NCBI RefSeq assembly: GCF_001420695.1
Contig: NZ_LJJB01000007.1
Span: forward strand, 519,890-583,889
Direction: 5' to 3'
Length of the DNA: 64,000 bases
From: Brevibacillus choshinensis
GTDB taxonomy: Bacteria; Bacillota; Bacilli; Brevibacillales; Brevibacillaceae
Positions 42,704 through 54,775 of the stretch are shown one piece after another; within the stretch, counting starts at the first letter, position 1; every line of letters starts with the position of its first letter. Position numbers and translations under genes: made by a program. Under the pieces are notes generated by a model, which was not told where the DNA came from, did not search any database, and saw only the letters and a list, made by a program, of their open reading frames with translations.

Positions 42704-43051
42704 ATGTTTGATCTATCTTGGCTCGATCTGGTTATTCTTGTCTTGGCCAGCTTTCGACTCACTCATTTAATTGTATTTGATGAAATCACGACGTTTCTTC
42801 GGGATCCTTTTTTAAGCGTAACCTATGAGGTGGATTCGGCAGGACAGGTCGTTCGGAATACCCATTTTAAGGGAAGTGGCTTGCGTCAGTGGATCGGGAA
42901 ATTGCTCAGTTGCCATTGGTGCGTTGGGATCTGGTGTGGGGTGGTCATTGTGGGCTTGTTCCTGTATGTACCGGCTGCTTATCCGGTGTTGTTGATACTT
43001 GCGATCGCAGGGGCAGCAGCCGTGATTGAGACGAAAATGTATTCGGGATGA
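42704..43051 (+). CDS. DUF1360 membrane protein (YjcA-like)
   Basis: A 115-aa protein with two or three hydrophobic helices. The DUF1360 signature is visible: DLVILVLASFRLTHLIVFDE, FLRDPF, and LLSCHWCVGIWCGVVI with paired cysteines. In B. subtilis the relative YjcA is linked to sporulation. The start at 42704 is backed by GAAAGGGATGG; a much longer frame from 41831 is antisense to the CAP gene and not real. It ends 14 bases before a convergent glycosyltransferase gene with no terminator between. Confidence 0.85.
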   Translation: MFDLSWLDLVILVLASFRLTHLIVFDEITTFLRDPFLSVTYEVDSAGQVVRNTHFKGSGLRQWIGKLLSCHWCVGIWCGVVIVGLFLYVPAAYPVLLILAIAGAAAVIETKMYSG

Positions 43052-43065
43052 GTGAGTCCCGGTTA

Positions 43066-44265
43066 TCATCTCTTGAAAAAGTTTTGACTTCTTTTGAAAA
43101 ACGCTGTTTCTGCAGCAGTAAGGGGCATCACATTTTCTGCGATATAACTGATCATACGGTTACTTCCACTTGGGTCCTTCATGAATTTGGAGGCAAGGAT
43201 GTCTACTTGATTCACAGGTCTGCCACTGTCCAGGGGAATGTCCCAAACAAAGAAAGGCGAAGATGCCATAAAGGTACCAACTGCCACCCCGTTTACCAAA
43301 ACATTGCAGGGAAAATGAAGCGGATGTCCGGGGTATGTGGATTGGGCTTTGCCTTTCACAAGCAAGGTAGTAATGCTTGGATCTGTTTGAACGGTAATGC
43401 GGAACAAGGGAGGAGCCCACAAATCTCCGTACCTGTTCATGCTGCTTATTTTGTCGGGATGTCCAAATGTAGCGGGGATGTCCGTCCTGTTCGCATTCAC
43501 AGAAGGAGAAGCTTGAACTGGTTTTTTCCGGTAGTGTGGGGCATGTCTCAACCACGTAGGTGAGACAGATCCGTAATGTTTTTCTACCGTCATCAGAACT
43601 TCAGAGATTCCAACCGTATGCCATTGCGTCGCGGTTTTGGTCGTGCTGTAAACTCTGGCGTTCGCCAAAAAATCATTGACGTAGGCGATGGGGTAGCTTT
43701 GAGCAATCCGGATCCAGAGGTCATAGTCCATGCAAAAGTTTAGGGCCTCATCCACTCCGTCCATTTGCTGAAATACGTTTTTTCTAATAAAAGCGGCTGG
43801 CTGACAGACGACACACCCGTGGTAAAGATTGTTGTAATCGGCAGGCGTGACATGAAGCGCAGTCTGCACTTGGCTGTGCTCGTTAATGACATAGCATTTA
43901 CCATGTGCCATCCCGCAATCGGGGCGAGATTGAAGCGCCTGGACTGCCTTCCTGATCGCTCCCGGCTGATAAGTATCATCCGAGTTCAACCAACCGATGA
44001 TTTCACCCCTGGCCATGGACAAGCCCTTGTTGATTGCATGGGATTGGCCGCGGTCCTTCTCAGAAACGAATCGGAAACGGTCCCCAAAATGGCTATATTG
44101 CTGCAGGATCGAAATCGTGACGTCAGTCGATCCACCATCGACAACAATATGTTCGATGTTCGGGTAATCTTGGCCAAGGACACTCTCTATCGTTTCTTTG
44201 ATAAATCTGCCTTGATTAAAGGAAGGGGTAATCACGCTTACCAACGGAAGGCCCTGATGATCCAC
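43066..44265 (-). CDS. GT2 glycosyltransferase with C-terminal beta domain, paralogue B
   Basis: A 399-aa GT-A enzyme: PLVSVITPSFNQGRFIKETI, HIVVDGGSTDVT, GQSHAINKGLSMARGEIIGW then LNSDDTY (the DxD is SDD). The GT domain ends about residue 245. After a linker comes a beta-rich domain (about 275-385; VKGKAQSTYPGHPLHF, NVLVNGVAVGTF) shared with the neighbouring paralogue, perhaps a carbohydrate-binding or oligomerisation module. Start is GTG 44265 with GGAG ten bases upstream. Together with the next gene upstream it forms one transcript (20 bases between). Confidence 0.9.
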   Translation of the reverse strand: MDHQGLPLVSVITPSFNQGRFIKETIESVLGQDYPNIEHIVVDGGSTDVTISILQQYSHFGDRFRFVSEKDRGQSHAINKGLSMARGEIIGWLNSDDTYQPGAIRKAVQALQSRPDCGMAHGKCYVINEHSQVQTALHVTPADYNNLYHGCVVCQPAAFIRKNVFQQMDGVDEALNFCMDYDLWIRIAQSYPIAYVNDFLANARVYSTTKTATQWHTVGISEVLMTVEKHYGSVSPTWLRHAPHYRKKPVQASPSVNANRTDIPATFGHPDKISSMNRYGDLWAPPLFRITVQTDPSITTLLVKGKAQSTYPGHPLHFPCNVLVNGVAVGTFMASSPFFVWDIPLDSGRPVNQVDILASKFMKDPSGSNRMISYIAENVMPLTAAETAFFKRSQNFFKR

Positions 44266-44285
44266 AAGTAATCACTCCAATTCAA

Positions 44286-45497
44286 CTATCCAATTTTCAG
44301 AAAAACGGAAGAACTTGATATCGATTTAAACACGTTAGATTCTTCTAGTGATAAAGGTATGACTTCGTCTGCGACGAAACTGATCATTCGTTTATCAGAG
44401 TCAGTAAGAAAGAATGAAGACAGGATCTCCATTTCGAATTTTTCTTTCATGATCGGCTGTACAGGTATATTCAGCAAAAAAGTCGATCCTACGATATGGC
44501 TTCCGGCCGGCTGTCCGTCTACTTGGACGACAAATCGAAACTTGTAATGTAGGGGCAGAAATGGAGCGGATTCTGGGGGGATCTTTCCTTTGATGAGTAT
44601 AGAATTCACCGGGCAGCGAAGATCTGTTTCGACGGTAAAGGTAAATCGTGGCGGAACCCATAAATCTTCATATCGGTTCATGTTGGTTACTGTTGGCAAA
44701 CAATCAAGGGTGGACTGATCCCTCAGGTAATGCAAGAGGCCAGTAATTCCTTTGTAACCATGGTGGCTCTGATAAGCTAGCAACCACGTTTTCGAAATGG
44801 TACCGTAATGTTTCACGCTGGTCCTGAGAATTTCTGGGATCCCAACCGTGTTCCAGAGGGTGGATGTTTTGCACGTATTGTGAGTTCTTGCATTTGCGAA
44901 TGCGTATGGAACGAATCCAATGGGATACTTTTTAGCAATTCTGATCCACAAGTCGTAATCCATACAAAAATGGAGACTCTCATCCACTCCTTCTACTTCC
45001 AGAAACACATTTCTTCTGATAAATACTGCAGGCTGGCAGATCATGCATCCATCAAACAATTGATTGAAATTAGCGGGTGCCACATAGTAGTCGCTTATTT
45101 TTTGGCTGTTCTCGTCAATCGTATAAGCTTTGCCATATACAATCGCCAAGTCAGGCTGCCTCTGAAGCGCCTCTACCGCCTTTCGGATCGCGCCTGGTAA
45201 ATAAGTGTCGTCCGAATTGAGCCAACCAATGATCTCCCCTTTTGTCATGGCCAGTCCTTTATTAATCGCGTGGGATTGGCCACGGTCTTTCTCCGAAATG
45301 AAACGAAAACGCTCCTCAATGTGGCTGTATTCCTTCAGGATGGAAAGCGTGTCATCCGTGGATCCCCCGTCAACCACAATAAATTCAATGTTGGGATAGT
45401 CTTGGCTGAGGACACTTTCTATCGTTTCCCGGATATATTTGCCTTGATTGTAGGAAGGGGTGATGATACTTACCAATGGAAAGCTTTGATAAACCAC
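44286..45497 (-). CDS. GT2 glycosyltransferase with C-terminal beta domain, paralogue A
   Basis: A 403-aa tandem paralogue of the next gene, with the same motifs: PLVSIITPSYNQGKYIRETI, FIVVDGGSTDDT, GQSHAINKGLAMTKGEIIGW and LNSDDTY, FCMDYDLWIRIAKKYPIGF. The C-terminal beta domain (about 285-395) is also kept. The start is taken as GTG 45497, eight bases after GGAG, the same layout as in the paralogue; the frame is open to 45542. First gene of the pair, divergent from the FkbM gene. Acceptors unknown. Confidence 0.9.
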   Translation of the reverse strand: MVYQSFPLVSIITPSYNQGKYIRETIESVLSQDYPNIEFIVVDGGSTDDTLSILKEYSHIEERFRFISEKDRGQSHAINKGLAMTKGEIIGWLNSDDTYLPGAIRKAVEALQRQPDLAIVYGKAYTIDENSQKISDYYVAPANFNQLFDGCMICQPAVFIRRNVFLEVEGVDESLHFCMDYDLWIRIAKKYPIGFVPYAFANARTHNTCKTSTLWNTVGIPEILRTSVKHYGTISKTWLLAYQSHHGYKGITGLLHYLRDQSTLDCLPTVTNMNRYEDLWVPPRFTFTVETDLRCPVNSILIKGKIPPESAPFLPLHYKFRFVVQVDGQPAGSHIVGSTFLLNIPVQPIMKEKFEMEILSSFFLTDSDKRMISFVADEVIPLSLEESNVFKSISSSSVFLKIG

Positions 45498-45760
45498 TGG
45501 CTTCACTCCATTTTGGGATAATTTTCTGGAAGTACATGGCAATGATACCTTCAGGTTATGTACAAGGGCTCGAGTTTGAACCGGGGTAGGTTCATTATTT
45601 CAAGTGGGATTCGAAGAGGTACCATTTCGGGCCATTTTCATAGAGAAATAGCCGTTTCTGGCATTCCTCGTTCAACATATGCTTATAGTGTTGCGGGTTC
45701 CTTTCGACTGAGCTGAAGGGAAAAGTTGATTAGACGAAAAAAGGAGGAACTGGGACTAAC

Positions 45761-46486
45761 ATGCTGAGTCAAAGCGATCTGCTGAATTATAAAGCGTTGG
45801 TGTCAAAAGCGCTGCAAGATTTTGATTTTGCTAACTTATACCTGGAATTCTCGATTAGATGTAAACTCATTGAGTATAAGAATATCTCGCTTGTTTTGGA
45901 TGTCGGCGCTAATACGGGTCAATATGTAGGCTCGTTAAGACAGCAAGGGTATGGAGGAACGATAGTATCATTCGAGCCATTGGCAGAGGAGTTTGCCCGA
46001 TTAAGTGAAAATGCCTCCCACGACCCCAATTGGAATTGCAAGCAAATAGCGCTAGGCAGTTACAACGGACTTTGTGAGATGAACAGGGCGGGCAACTCTT
46101 ACAGCAGTTCAATCCTCCCCATGCTGGATCTACATGTCTTAAATGCGCCGGACTCCGAATATGTAGGCAAGGAAACGGTTTCGATTACGCGGCTGGATTC
46201 GCTTGGACAGGAGACCATAGGGGAAAATGAACGCATTTACCTGAAAATTGATACGCAAGGTTACGAGTTGGAGGTTCTCAAAGGTGCTGAAAGGATGCTC
46301 CCAAAGGTGGAGGCGGTCGAATTGGAGTTAACCGTTGTTCCTCTATATGATCGTCAAGTTTTATACCAGCAGCTGATCAAGTATATGGACATCATGGGCT
46401 TTGATCTGGTTTGGATGGAAAGAGGATTTTCCGACCAGACCACGGGAGAGGTTCTCCAGTTCGATGGCATATTCCTTAGAAGATAA
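45761..46486 (+). CDS. FkbM-type methyltransferase, first copy
   Basis: A 241-aa SAM-dependent enzyme. Motif I is LVLDVGANTGQYVGSLRQQG, motif II TIVSFEPLAEEF, and the FkbM feature IYLKIDTQGYELEVLKGAER is present, ending VEAVELELTVVPLYD. FkbM enzymes usually O-methylate sugars or polyketides. GGAGG lies 13 bases before the ATG, rather far, but no nearer in-frame start exists. A terminator follows, so this is a single-gene unit at the head of the glycan cluster. Confidence 0.88.
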   Translation: MLSQSDLLNYKALVSKALQDFDFANLYLEFSIRCKLIEYKNISLVLDVGANTGQYVGSLRQQGYGGTIVSFEPLAEEFARLSENASHDPNWNCKQIALGSYNGLCEMNRAGNSYSSSILPMLDLHVLNAPDSEYVGKETVSITRLDSLGQETIGENERIYLKIDTQGYELEVLKGAERMLPKVEAVELELTVVPLYDRQVLYQQLIKYMDIMGFDLVWMERGFSDQTTGEVLQFDGIFLRR

Positions 46487-46491
46487 AGGCA

Positions 46492-46527
46492 CCGGCACAA
46501 TCTTGTGTCGGTCTTCTTTTCTTTTTC
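46492..46527 (+). terminator. Rho-independent terminator
   Basis: CCGGCACAA-TC-TTGTGTCGG (one G-T pair) with a pyrimidine-rich T tract after it. Confidence 0.7.
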
Positions 46528-46653
46528 GGAAGGATAGGCGTCTTTCACGCAAATCGGGAGAATCGACCATTTTCATTGATTTATAGAGCATCGGCTCGTT
46601 TGCGGTCATATGATGAGTCATGCCACGAGAAAATCGGGACAGAGGTGCATCGG

Positions 46654-49690
<3,037 letters not shown>

Positions 49691-49695
49691 CCAAC

Positions 49696-50787
49696 ATGAT
49701 AAATAAGGCCTTTTGGAAAAACAAAAACGTATTCATTACGGGGCACACCGGCTTCAAAGGCTCCTGGCTCTGCTTATGGCTGCACTCGTTGGGTGCTAAT
49801 ATCACCGGTTTTTCCCTTCCTCCACCTACTAATCCAAGCTTATTTCAGCTATGCGGGATCGATTCTTTCGTCCGTTCCATAATTGGGGACGTTCGATCAA
49901 AGAGAAGCTTGCAAGAAGCACTCGTGCAAGCCCAGCCCGAAATCGTTATCCATATGGCTGCCCAGCCGTTAGTCAGGGCTTCCTATGACATTCCGTGTGA
50001 TACCTATGAGATCAATGTGATGGGAACCGTTAACCTGCTGGAAGCGGTCCGATTGGCTACGCGCAATGGGATTGGGGTCAAGGCAGTTATCAACGTAACG
50101 ACCGACAAATGTTATGAAAACAAGGAGTGGGCATGGGGCTATCGCGAGGAGGATGTTTTGGGAGGATATGATCCCTATTCCAACAGCAAGGCATGCTCAG
50201 AATTGGTCACCATGAGCTACCGAAATTCATTTTTTCATCCCGATGACTTTAGCGCCCACGGAGTCGGGATAGCATCGGCACGAGCAGGCAATGTGATCGG
50301 CGGGGGCGACTGGGCCACTGACCGCCTGATTCCCGATTTCATACGTGCCTTACTCGGAGGGACGAAACTGAAAATCCGAAATCCCGGTGCGATCAGGCCG
50401 TGGCAGCATGTGCTAGAGCCGATAGGTGGGTATTTGTTGCTTGCCCAAAAGTTATGTGTGGACGGAAAGCGGTTTTCGCAGAGTTGGAATTTCGGGCCAA
50501 ACGACCAGGATGCGCAAACGGTCGAGTGGATCGTCAATAAGCTGTGTGCCAAATGGGGAGAAAACGCTGCATTTGAAATCGTGCCAGATGCTAAATGGCA
50601 TGAAGCCCATTATTTGAAGCTGGATTGTTCCAAGGCTAGAGGCGAGCTGGGGTGGAATCCAAAATGGAATCTCGATCAGACACTCGATCGCATCGTTGAC
50701 TGGACTCGCGCTTACCAGCAAGAGAAGGATCTTCGGGCGCTTTGCTTGACTCAGATTGAAGAGTACGGAAAGGAGGACATAGGATGA
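49696..50787 (+). CDS. rfbG: CDP-glucose 4,6-dehydratase
   Basis: A 363-aa extended SDR. NAD motif FITGHTGFKGSWLCLWLHSL, with HMAAQPLVRASYDIP, INVTTDKCYENKEW and YDPYSNSKACSELV (YxxxK) giving the usual CDP-glucose dehydratase pattern; IRPWQHVLEPIGGYL and FGPNDQDAQTVEWIV are also characteristic. It turns CDP-glucose into CDP-4-keto-6-deoxyglucose. Start 49696 has AAAGGTGA; the frame before it lies in the preceding gene. It overlaps rfbF by four bases, so substrate maker and user are coupled. Confidence 0.93.
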   Translation: MINKAFWKNKNVFITGHTGFKGSWLCLWLHSLGANITGFSLPPPTNPSLFQLCGIDSFVRSIIGDVRSKRSLQEALVQAQPEIVIHMAAQPLVRASYDIPCDTYEINVMGTVNLLEAVRLATRNGIGVKAVINVTTDKCYENKEWAWGYREEDVLGGYDPYSNSKACSELVTMSYRNSFFHPDDFSAHGVGIASARAGNVIGGGDWATDRLIPDFIRALLGGTKLKIRNPGAIRPWQHVLEPIGGYLLLAQKLCVDGKRFSQSWNFGPNDQDAQTVEWIVNKLCAKWGENAAFEIVPDAKWHEAHYLKLDCSKARGELGWNPKWNLDQTLDRIVDWTRAYQQEKDLRALCLTQIEEYGKEDIG

Positions 50788-51554
50788 AGGTTGTCATTTT
50801 GGCCGGCGGATACGGCACCAGGATCAGCGAAGAATCACATCTCCGGCCAAAACCGCTGATTGAAATCGGAGAAAGACCGATAATCTGTCACATCATGTCC
50901 ATTTACTCCCATTACGGGTTCAATGACTTTATCATTTGCCTGGGCTATAAAGGTTACTTGATCAAGGAGTTCTTTGCCCATTACTTTCTGCATCAGTCTG
51001 ACGTTACTTTTGATTTTCGCAACGAGAACCAAATGATCGTCCATAACCGTTGCTCCGAGCCATGGAAAGTCACGTTGGTCGACACTGGAAAGGACACGAT
51101 GACAGGAGGCAGGGTAAAGCGGATTCAACCGTATGTCGGGGAAGAAACGTTTCTATTGACCTATGGTGATGGAGTCTCAAGCATCAACATACAGGAGCTC
51201 GTGGACTTTCATCGTTCCCACGGAAAATGGGCAACGGTGACAGCGACGCAACCAGCCGGAAGATTCGGAGCATTAAACCTGGAGGATGGAAATAAGATCA
51301 CCGGATTTCAGGAAAAACCGAAAGGAGACGGTGGTTGGGTCAACGCGGGATTTTTTGTTATGGAGCCACAGGTCTTCGATTACATTGAAGGAGACCACAC
51401 GACTTTGGAAAAAGAGCCGTTGGAGGGCCTGGCTAAAGACGGTCAGCTGATGGCGTTCAAATATCCCGGCTTCTGGCAGCCCATGGATACGCTTCGGGAT
51501 AAGAATTATCTGGAGGAGCTGTGGAAATCGGGAAAGGCAGAGTGGAAAAAATAA
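50784..51554 (+). CDS. rfbF: Glucose-1-phosphate cytidylyltransferase
   Basis: A 256-aa nucleotidyltransferase. KVVILAGGYGTRISEESHLR and PKPLIEIGERPIICHIM are the signature; TYGDGVSSINIQELV has the metal Asp, TGFQEKPKGDGGWVNAGFFV and EPLEGLAKDGQLMAFKYPGF complete the RfbF pattern. It makes CDP-glucose from CTP and glucose-1-phosphate for the dehydratase encoded just before. ATGA overlap with rfbG. Confidence 0.94.
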   Translation: MKVVILAGGYGTRISEESHLRPKPLIEIGERPIICHIMSIYSHYGFNDFIICLGYKGYLIKEFFAHYFLHQSDVTFDFRNENQMIVHNRCSEPWKVTLVDTGKDTMTGGRVKRIQPYVGEETFLLTYGDGVSSINIQELVDFHRSHGKWATVTATQPAGRFGALNLEDGNKITGFQEKPKGDGGWVNAGFFVMEPQVFDYIEGDHTTLEKEPLEGLAKDGQLMAFKYPGFWQPMDTLRDKNYLEELWKSGKAEWKK

Positions 51555-51657
51555 AGAAGGTTTCCCAGTAAGAGACCCCCTTGTTCGCATTGCATGATGC
51601 ATCGCAGTGTATGGATGAAATGGTGAAGTATCCGAAAAGGATGGGAGGAATCAAAGA

Positions 51658-52521
51658 ATGTCGGTGCCTATTATATTTCTTCATCGGTCCGATGACAGCT
51701 ATTTGTTTTATATCTTGCGTCAGGCTAAAATTGCGAGTCCCAGCTCGGATGTCGTTCTGATCGGGAGCCCGGCCAATATGAAATACGCTTCACAAGGTAT
51801 TAAGCATGCTTTAATCCAAGATTACAGCCATGGTGCAAACGAATTCGCAGCAGTATACAAACACTTGAGTCCCTGTGAATATTACTATAATTTATTTTGT
51901 TTCCAGAGGTGGTTTATATTAAGGGATTACATGAGAGGCAACAATCTGAACGAATGTTGGACCCTGGACTCAGACGTCATGTTGTATGCCGACTTGAGCC
52001 GCGAGGAATACAAGACATTCTCTAATGAATTTACCTGGACTACGTACATCACGTTAAAGGAAGTCGAGGAGCTTTGCGCGGTCACCCAAGACCATTTCAG
52101 CAATCCCCATTTGTTTGAATACCTCAAGCAGTATACGAGGGAAACCGGAAACTACATCAAAGAAACGGGGATGCTGGCCGTTTCTGATATGGTTACCCAA
52201 AGGTTGTATCTGGAAAATGTTCTGAAAAAGGATCGGATTCACGGGATTATTAACAATTCTTTTTTTGATAACAACTTGTTCTTTTCGTTTCCAGGAGTCG
52301 AAACACTGGATAATAAGAAAAAAATATATATGCTAAATGGCACCTTATACAGCAAGAAAATGGATACGGGCCAGTTTATGAATGTAAATACGGTCCATTT
52401 TACTTCCGAAGCCAATAAAAAATATATCCCGCACTTTTATAAGCCAAATCTACTCGGAAAAGCCAATGGAGCGTATTACTTCCATTACAATTCTCTTCAA
52501 TGGGTGTCGACGTCTATTTAG
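51658..52521 (+). CDS. Putative GT-A-type glycosyltransferase
   Basis: A 287-aa protein without signal or membrane helix. The sequence around LNECWTLDSDVMLYADLSRE supplies a DxD metal motif in a GT-A-like setting, and GIINNSFFDNNLFFSFPGVE lies where acceptor residues are expected. I recognise no specific family. GGGAGG precedes the start, and the gene lies between rfbF and methyltransferase genes. Glycosyl transfer is therefore an inference from one motif and context. Confidence 0.65.
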   Translation: MSVPIIFLHRSDDSYLFYILRQAKIASPSSDVVLIGSPANMKYASQGIKHALIQDYSHGANEFAAVYKHLSPCEYYYNLFCFQRWFILRDYMRGNNLNECWTLDSDVMLYADLSREEYKTFSNEFTWTTYITLKEVEELCAVTQDHFSNPHLFEYLKQYTRETGNYIKETGMLAVSDMVTQRLYLENVLKKDRIHGIINNSFFDNNLFFSFPGVETLDNKKKIYMLNGTLYSKKMDTGQFMNVNTVHFTSEANKKYIPHFYKPNLLGKANGAYYFHYNSLQWVSTSI

Positions 52522-52600
52522 TAAACGCTTGGACTGCGCTAGCACATCAAGCCTATGTCATGAGCATGTCTTTGCAGGAAAATGATGAGGAGGCGTTATC

Positions 52601-53299
52601 ATGGACAGGTTTTGGAGCAGGATCATTTCCTTGTTGTTTCAAAAAGAGCAACCGAAGAGGGTGGTCGCAATTGGCGCACCTATGGGTGAGTTTGCGATCC
52701 AATTGTTACACTTTTGCCATAACAAAGAAGGAGAACTAATTATCATTGATCCGTTCAATGTTTTTCAGGAAGATGAGCGGATTAATGGATATCGTCCCCA
52801 TTATCAAGTGATAAGGGAAGAAAGCCTGGAGGCTTTGCCGAATATTGGTTCAATTGACGCAGTTTTGATCGATGGCGATCACAATTGGTACACGGTGTAT
52901 CACGAATTGAAGCAGATTGAGATGATCGCGGAACAAACCGGCAAATTCCCGCTCGTCTTTTTGCATGATACAGAGTGGCCTTATGGACGACGGGATCTCT
53001 ATCATAATCCTGAAAATATATCGCCAGAATTCAGACAGCCATATGAAAGGAAAGGCATTGTCTACGGGCAGAGTCAATTGGCTGATCAAGGAGGTTTCTG
53101 CGAAGGGGCTTACCATGCCATCAACGAAAACGGAGAAAAAAACGGGGTACTTACAGCCATTGAAGACTTTCTGGGTGAAACCAATATTCACCTTTCGTTC
53201 TTCCACCTCACTTCCAATAACGGATTGGGAATCATCACGGAGGCTAACCGAGATACGGATACGTACATCGAAATGATTACGAAACATTCAGGTATGTAA
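52601..53299 (+). CDS. Class I SAM methyltransferase (Methyltransf_24-like)
   Basis: A 232-aa protein. PKRVVAIGAPMGEFAIQLLH corresponds to motif I, GELIIIDPFNVFQED to motif II and SIDAVLIDGDHNWYTVYHEL to the metal-dependent acidic motif of cephalosporin-hydroxylase/MacroSAM-like enzymes, followed by LVFLHDTEWPYGRRD. Motif I lacks the usual E/D-x-G-x-G, so activity needs proof. GAGGAGGCG lies upstream. Next to a TylF-type gene; both likely modify sugars. Confidence 0.78.
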   Translation: MDRFWSRIISLLFQKEQPKRVVAIGAPMGEFAIQLLHFCHNKEGELIIIDPFNVFQEDERINGYRPHYQVIREESLEALPNIGSIDAVLIDGDHNWYTVYHELKQIEMIAEQTGKFPLVFLHDTEWPYGRRDLYHNPENISPEFRQPYERKGIVYGQSQLADQGGFCEGAYHAINENGEKNGVLTAIEDFLGETNIHLSFFHLTSNNGLGIITEANRDTDTYIEMITKHSGM

Positions 53300-53373
53300 T
53301 CCCGGTTTTTTAAGAGATAATCGTGGGCCAAGGTATGATTCTGACTTCAATAAAACGCAGAGGAAGTGTGGAA

Positions 53374-54108
53374 ATGCCTAAACATAACGCAATCGAATAT
53401 TATTTGGAACTGCTAAAAAAAACGATCCTCTATGAGATATGGCTAGAACACGAACAAGGAGCAACCCCGGAAGCTCGAAGGCTGGGGCAAGATTGGCCGG
53501 CGATTGCGCACAGCATGATCGGAAGAGTCCGGATGGACAATATCCAGCATTGCATGGAATCGGTTGTGAAGGATAACATCGAGGGTGATTTTATTGAGAC
53601 CGGAGTTTGGAGAGGCGGCGCTTGCATTTTTATGAGGGGCTTTCTCAAAGCCCATGGAATTGAGGATCGACGCGTTTGGGTTGCCGATTCTTTTGAAGGA
53701 TTGCCTGAACCTGACGTCGTTAATTATCCGAATGATAAGGGTTATTTGTTCCATACGATTGATTATTTAAAAGTCTCTTTGGAGCAAGTTGTAGAAAATT
53801 TTAGTAAATATGATTTGTTGGATAACCAGGTCCGCTTTTTAAAAGGCTGGTTTAAAGACACTTTACCTACGGCGCCGATTGAAAAAATTGCTGTTGCCAG
53901 ACTGGATGGTGATATGTATTCGTCAACAATGGACAGTTTAAGCAGCCTTTATCCGAAGGTCTCCGTTGGCGGGTACATTATTATCGATGATTTCGCTGCC
54001 GTACCGACTTGTGCGGCTGCTGTATGTGACTATCGGCGAGAATTCGGGATAGATGATCCTCTCGTCAAGATTGATAACGCAGGTGTTTATTGGAGGAGGA
54101 CGAAATAA
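53374..54108 (+). CDS. TylF/MycF family sugar O-methyltransferase
   Basis: A 244-aa enzyme of the macrocin O-methyltransferase group. Key pieces: IEGDFIETGVWRGGACIFMR (SAM), VWVADSFEGLPEPD, VRFLKGWFKDTLPTAP, KIAVARLDGDMYSSTMDSLS and IIIDDFAAVPTCAAAV, the aspartates being Mg ligands. TylF/MycF methylate deoxysugar hydroxyls after transfer. Start 53374 (MPKHNAIEYY) follows AGAGGAAG; the longer frame to 53323 lacks one. It matches a glycan with methylated 6-deoxysugars made from CDP-glucose. Confidence 0.9.
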   Translation: MPKHNAIEYYLELLKKTILYEIWLEHEQGATPEARRLGQDWPAIAHSMIGRVRMDNIQHCMESVVKDNIEGDFIETGVWRGGACIFMRGFLKAHGIEDRRVWVADSFEGLPEPDVVNYPNDKGYLFHTIDYLKVSLEQVVENFSKYDLLDNQVRFLKGWFKDTLPTAPIEKIAVARLDGDMYSSTMDSLSSLYPKVSVGGYIIIDDFAAVPTCAAAVCDYRREFGIDDPLVKIDNAGVYWRRTK

Positions 54109-54135
54109 CCAAGAGCATGGGCAGGGGGAAAAATC

Positions 54136-54693
54136 GTGACCTTTGACATAACAAAAACCACTCTACCTGGTTGTTATGAAATTACGCCGAAAAGGTTCAT
54201 GGATAAGCGGGGCAGCTTCACGAAGACCTTCCATGTAGATGAATTTCAAAAAAACGAGTTGCAAGTCCAGTTTGCCGAGGATTACTATTCCATTTCCAAC
54301 AAAGATGTGCTAAGAGGATTGCATTTCCAACTGCCGCCTCATGATCATGTGAAAATGGTTTATTGTCTGACTGGCGAGGTCATGGACGCTGTCGTGGATC
54401 TACGGGTAGGCTCTCCCGCTTACGGAACCTATGAAATATTCCAGTTATCAGCGGATAAAGCGAACATCCTATACATTCCCAAAGGATTAGCTCATGGATT
54501 TTATGTTTCAAAAGAACCGGCTCTGGTGATGTACAAAGCTTCATCAGTTTACTCGCAAGATTTTGATTTTGGCATACGGTGGGATTCTCTAGGAATTCCA
54601 TGGCCTAGCCGAAACCCCATCATCTCAGAGAGAGATAGCAACTTCCCACCATTTCATCAATTTGCAAGTCCCTTTTCTTATCAGGAAGAGTAA
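54136..54693 (+). CDS. Nucleotide-sugar 3,5-epimerase (RfbC-like cupin)
   Basis: A 185-aa RmlC-fold protein. RFMDKRGSFTKTFHVDEFQK, VLRGLHFQLPPHDHVKMVYC (active-site His region), GEVMDAVVDLRVGSPAYG and YIPKGLAHGFYV are standard. Classical RmlC acts on dTDP-4-keto-6-deoxyglucose, but no dTDP genes (rmlA, B, D) are seen; with rfbF/rfbG in the same operon it probably works on CDP-4-keto-6-deoxyglucose. Start is GTG 54136 after GGGGGAAAA. A terminator closes the group. Confidence 0.88.
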   Translation: MTFDITKTTLPGCYEITPKRFMDKRGSFTKTFHVDEFQKNELQVQFAEDYYSISNKDVLRGLHFQLPPHDHVKMVYCLTGEVMDAVVDLRVGSPAYGTYEIFQLSADKANILYIPKGLAHGFYVSKEPALVMYKASSVYSQDFDFGIRWDSLGIPWPSRNPIISERDSNFPPFHQFASPFSYQEE

Positions 54694-54700
54694 GCGTGAG

Positions 54701-54732
54701 AAGACTCCGCCATTCATCGGCAGAGTCTTTTT
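54701..54732 (+). terminator. Terminator, first of a twin pair
   Basis: AAGACTCcGCC / GGCaGAGTCTT stem followed by TTT. A nearly identical stem occurs at 55945, on the other side of the pseudogene. Confidence 0.75.
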
Positions 54733-54775
54733 CCTCATCAATTGAACTTGTCACACTAACTTTTCTGGAGGAATA

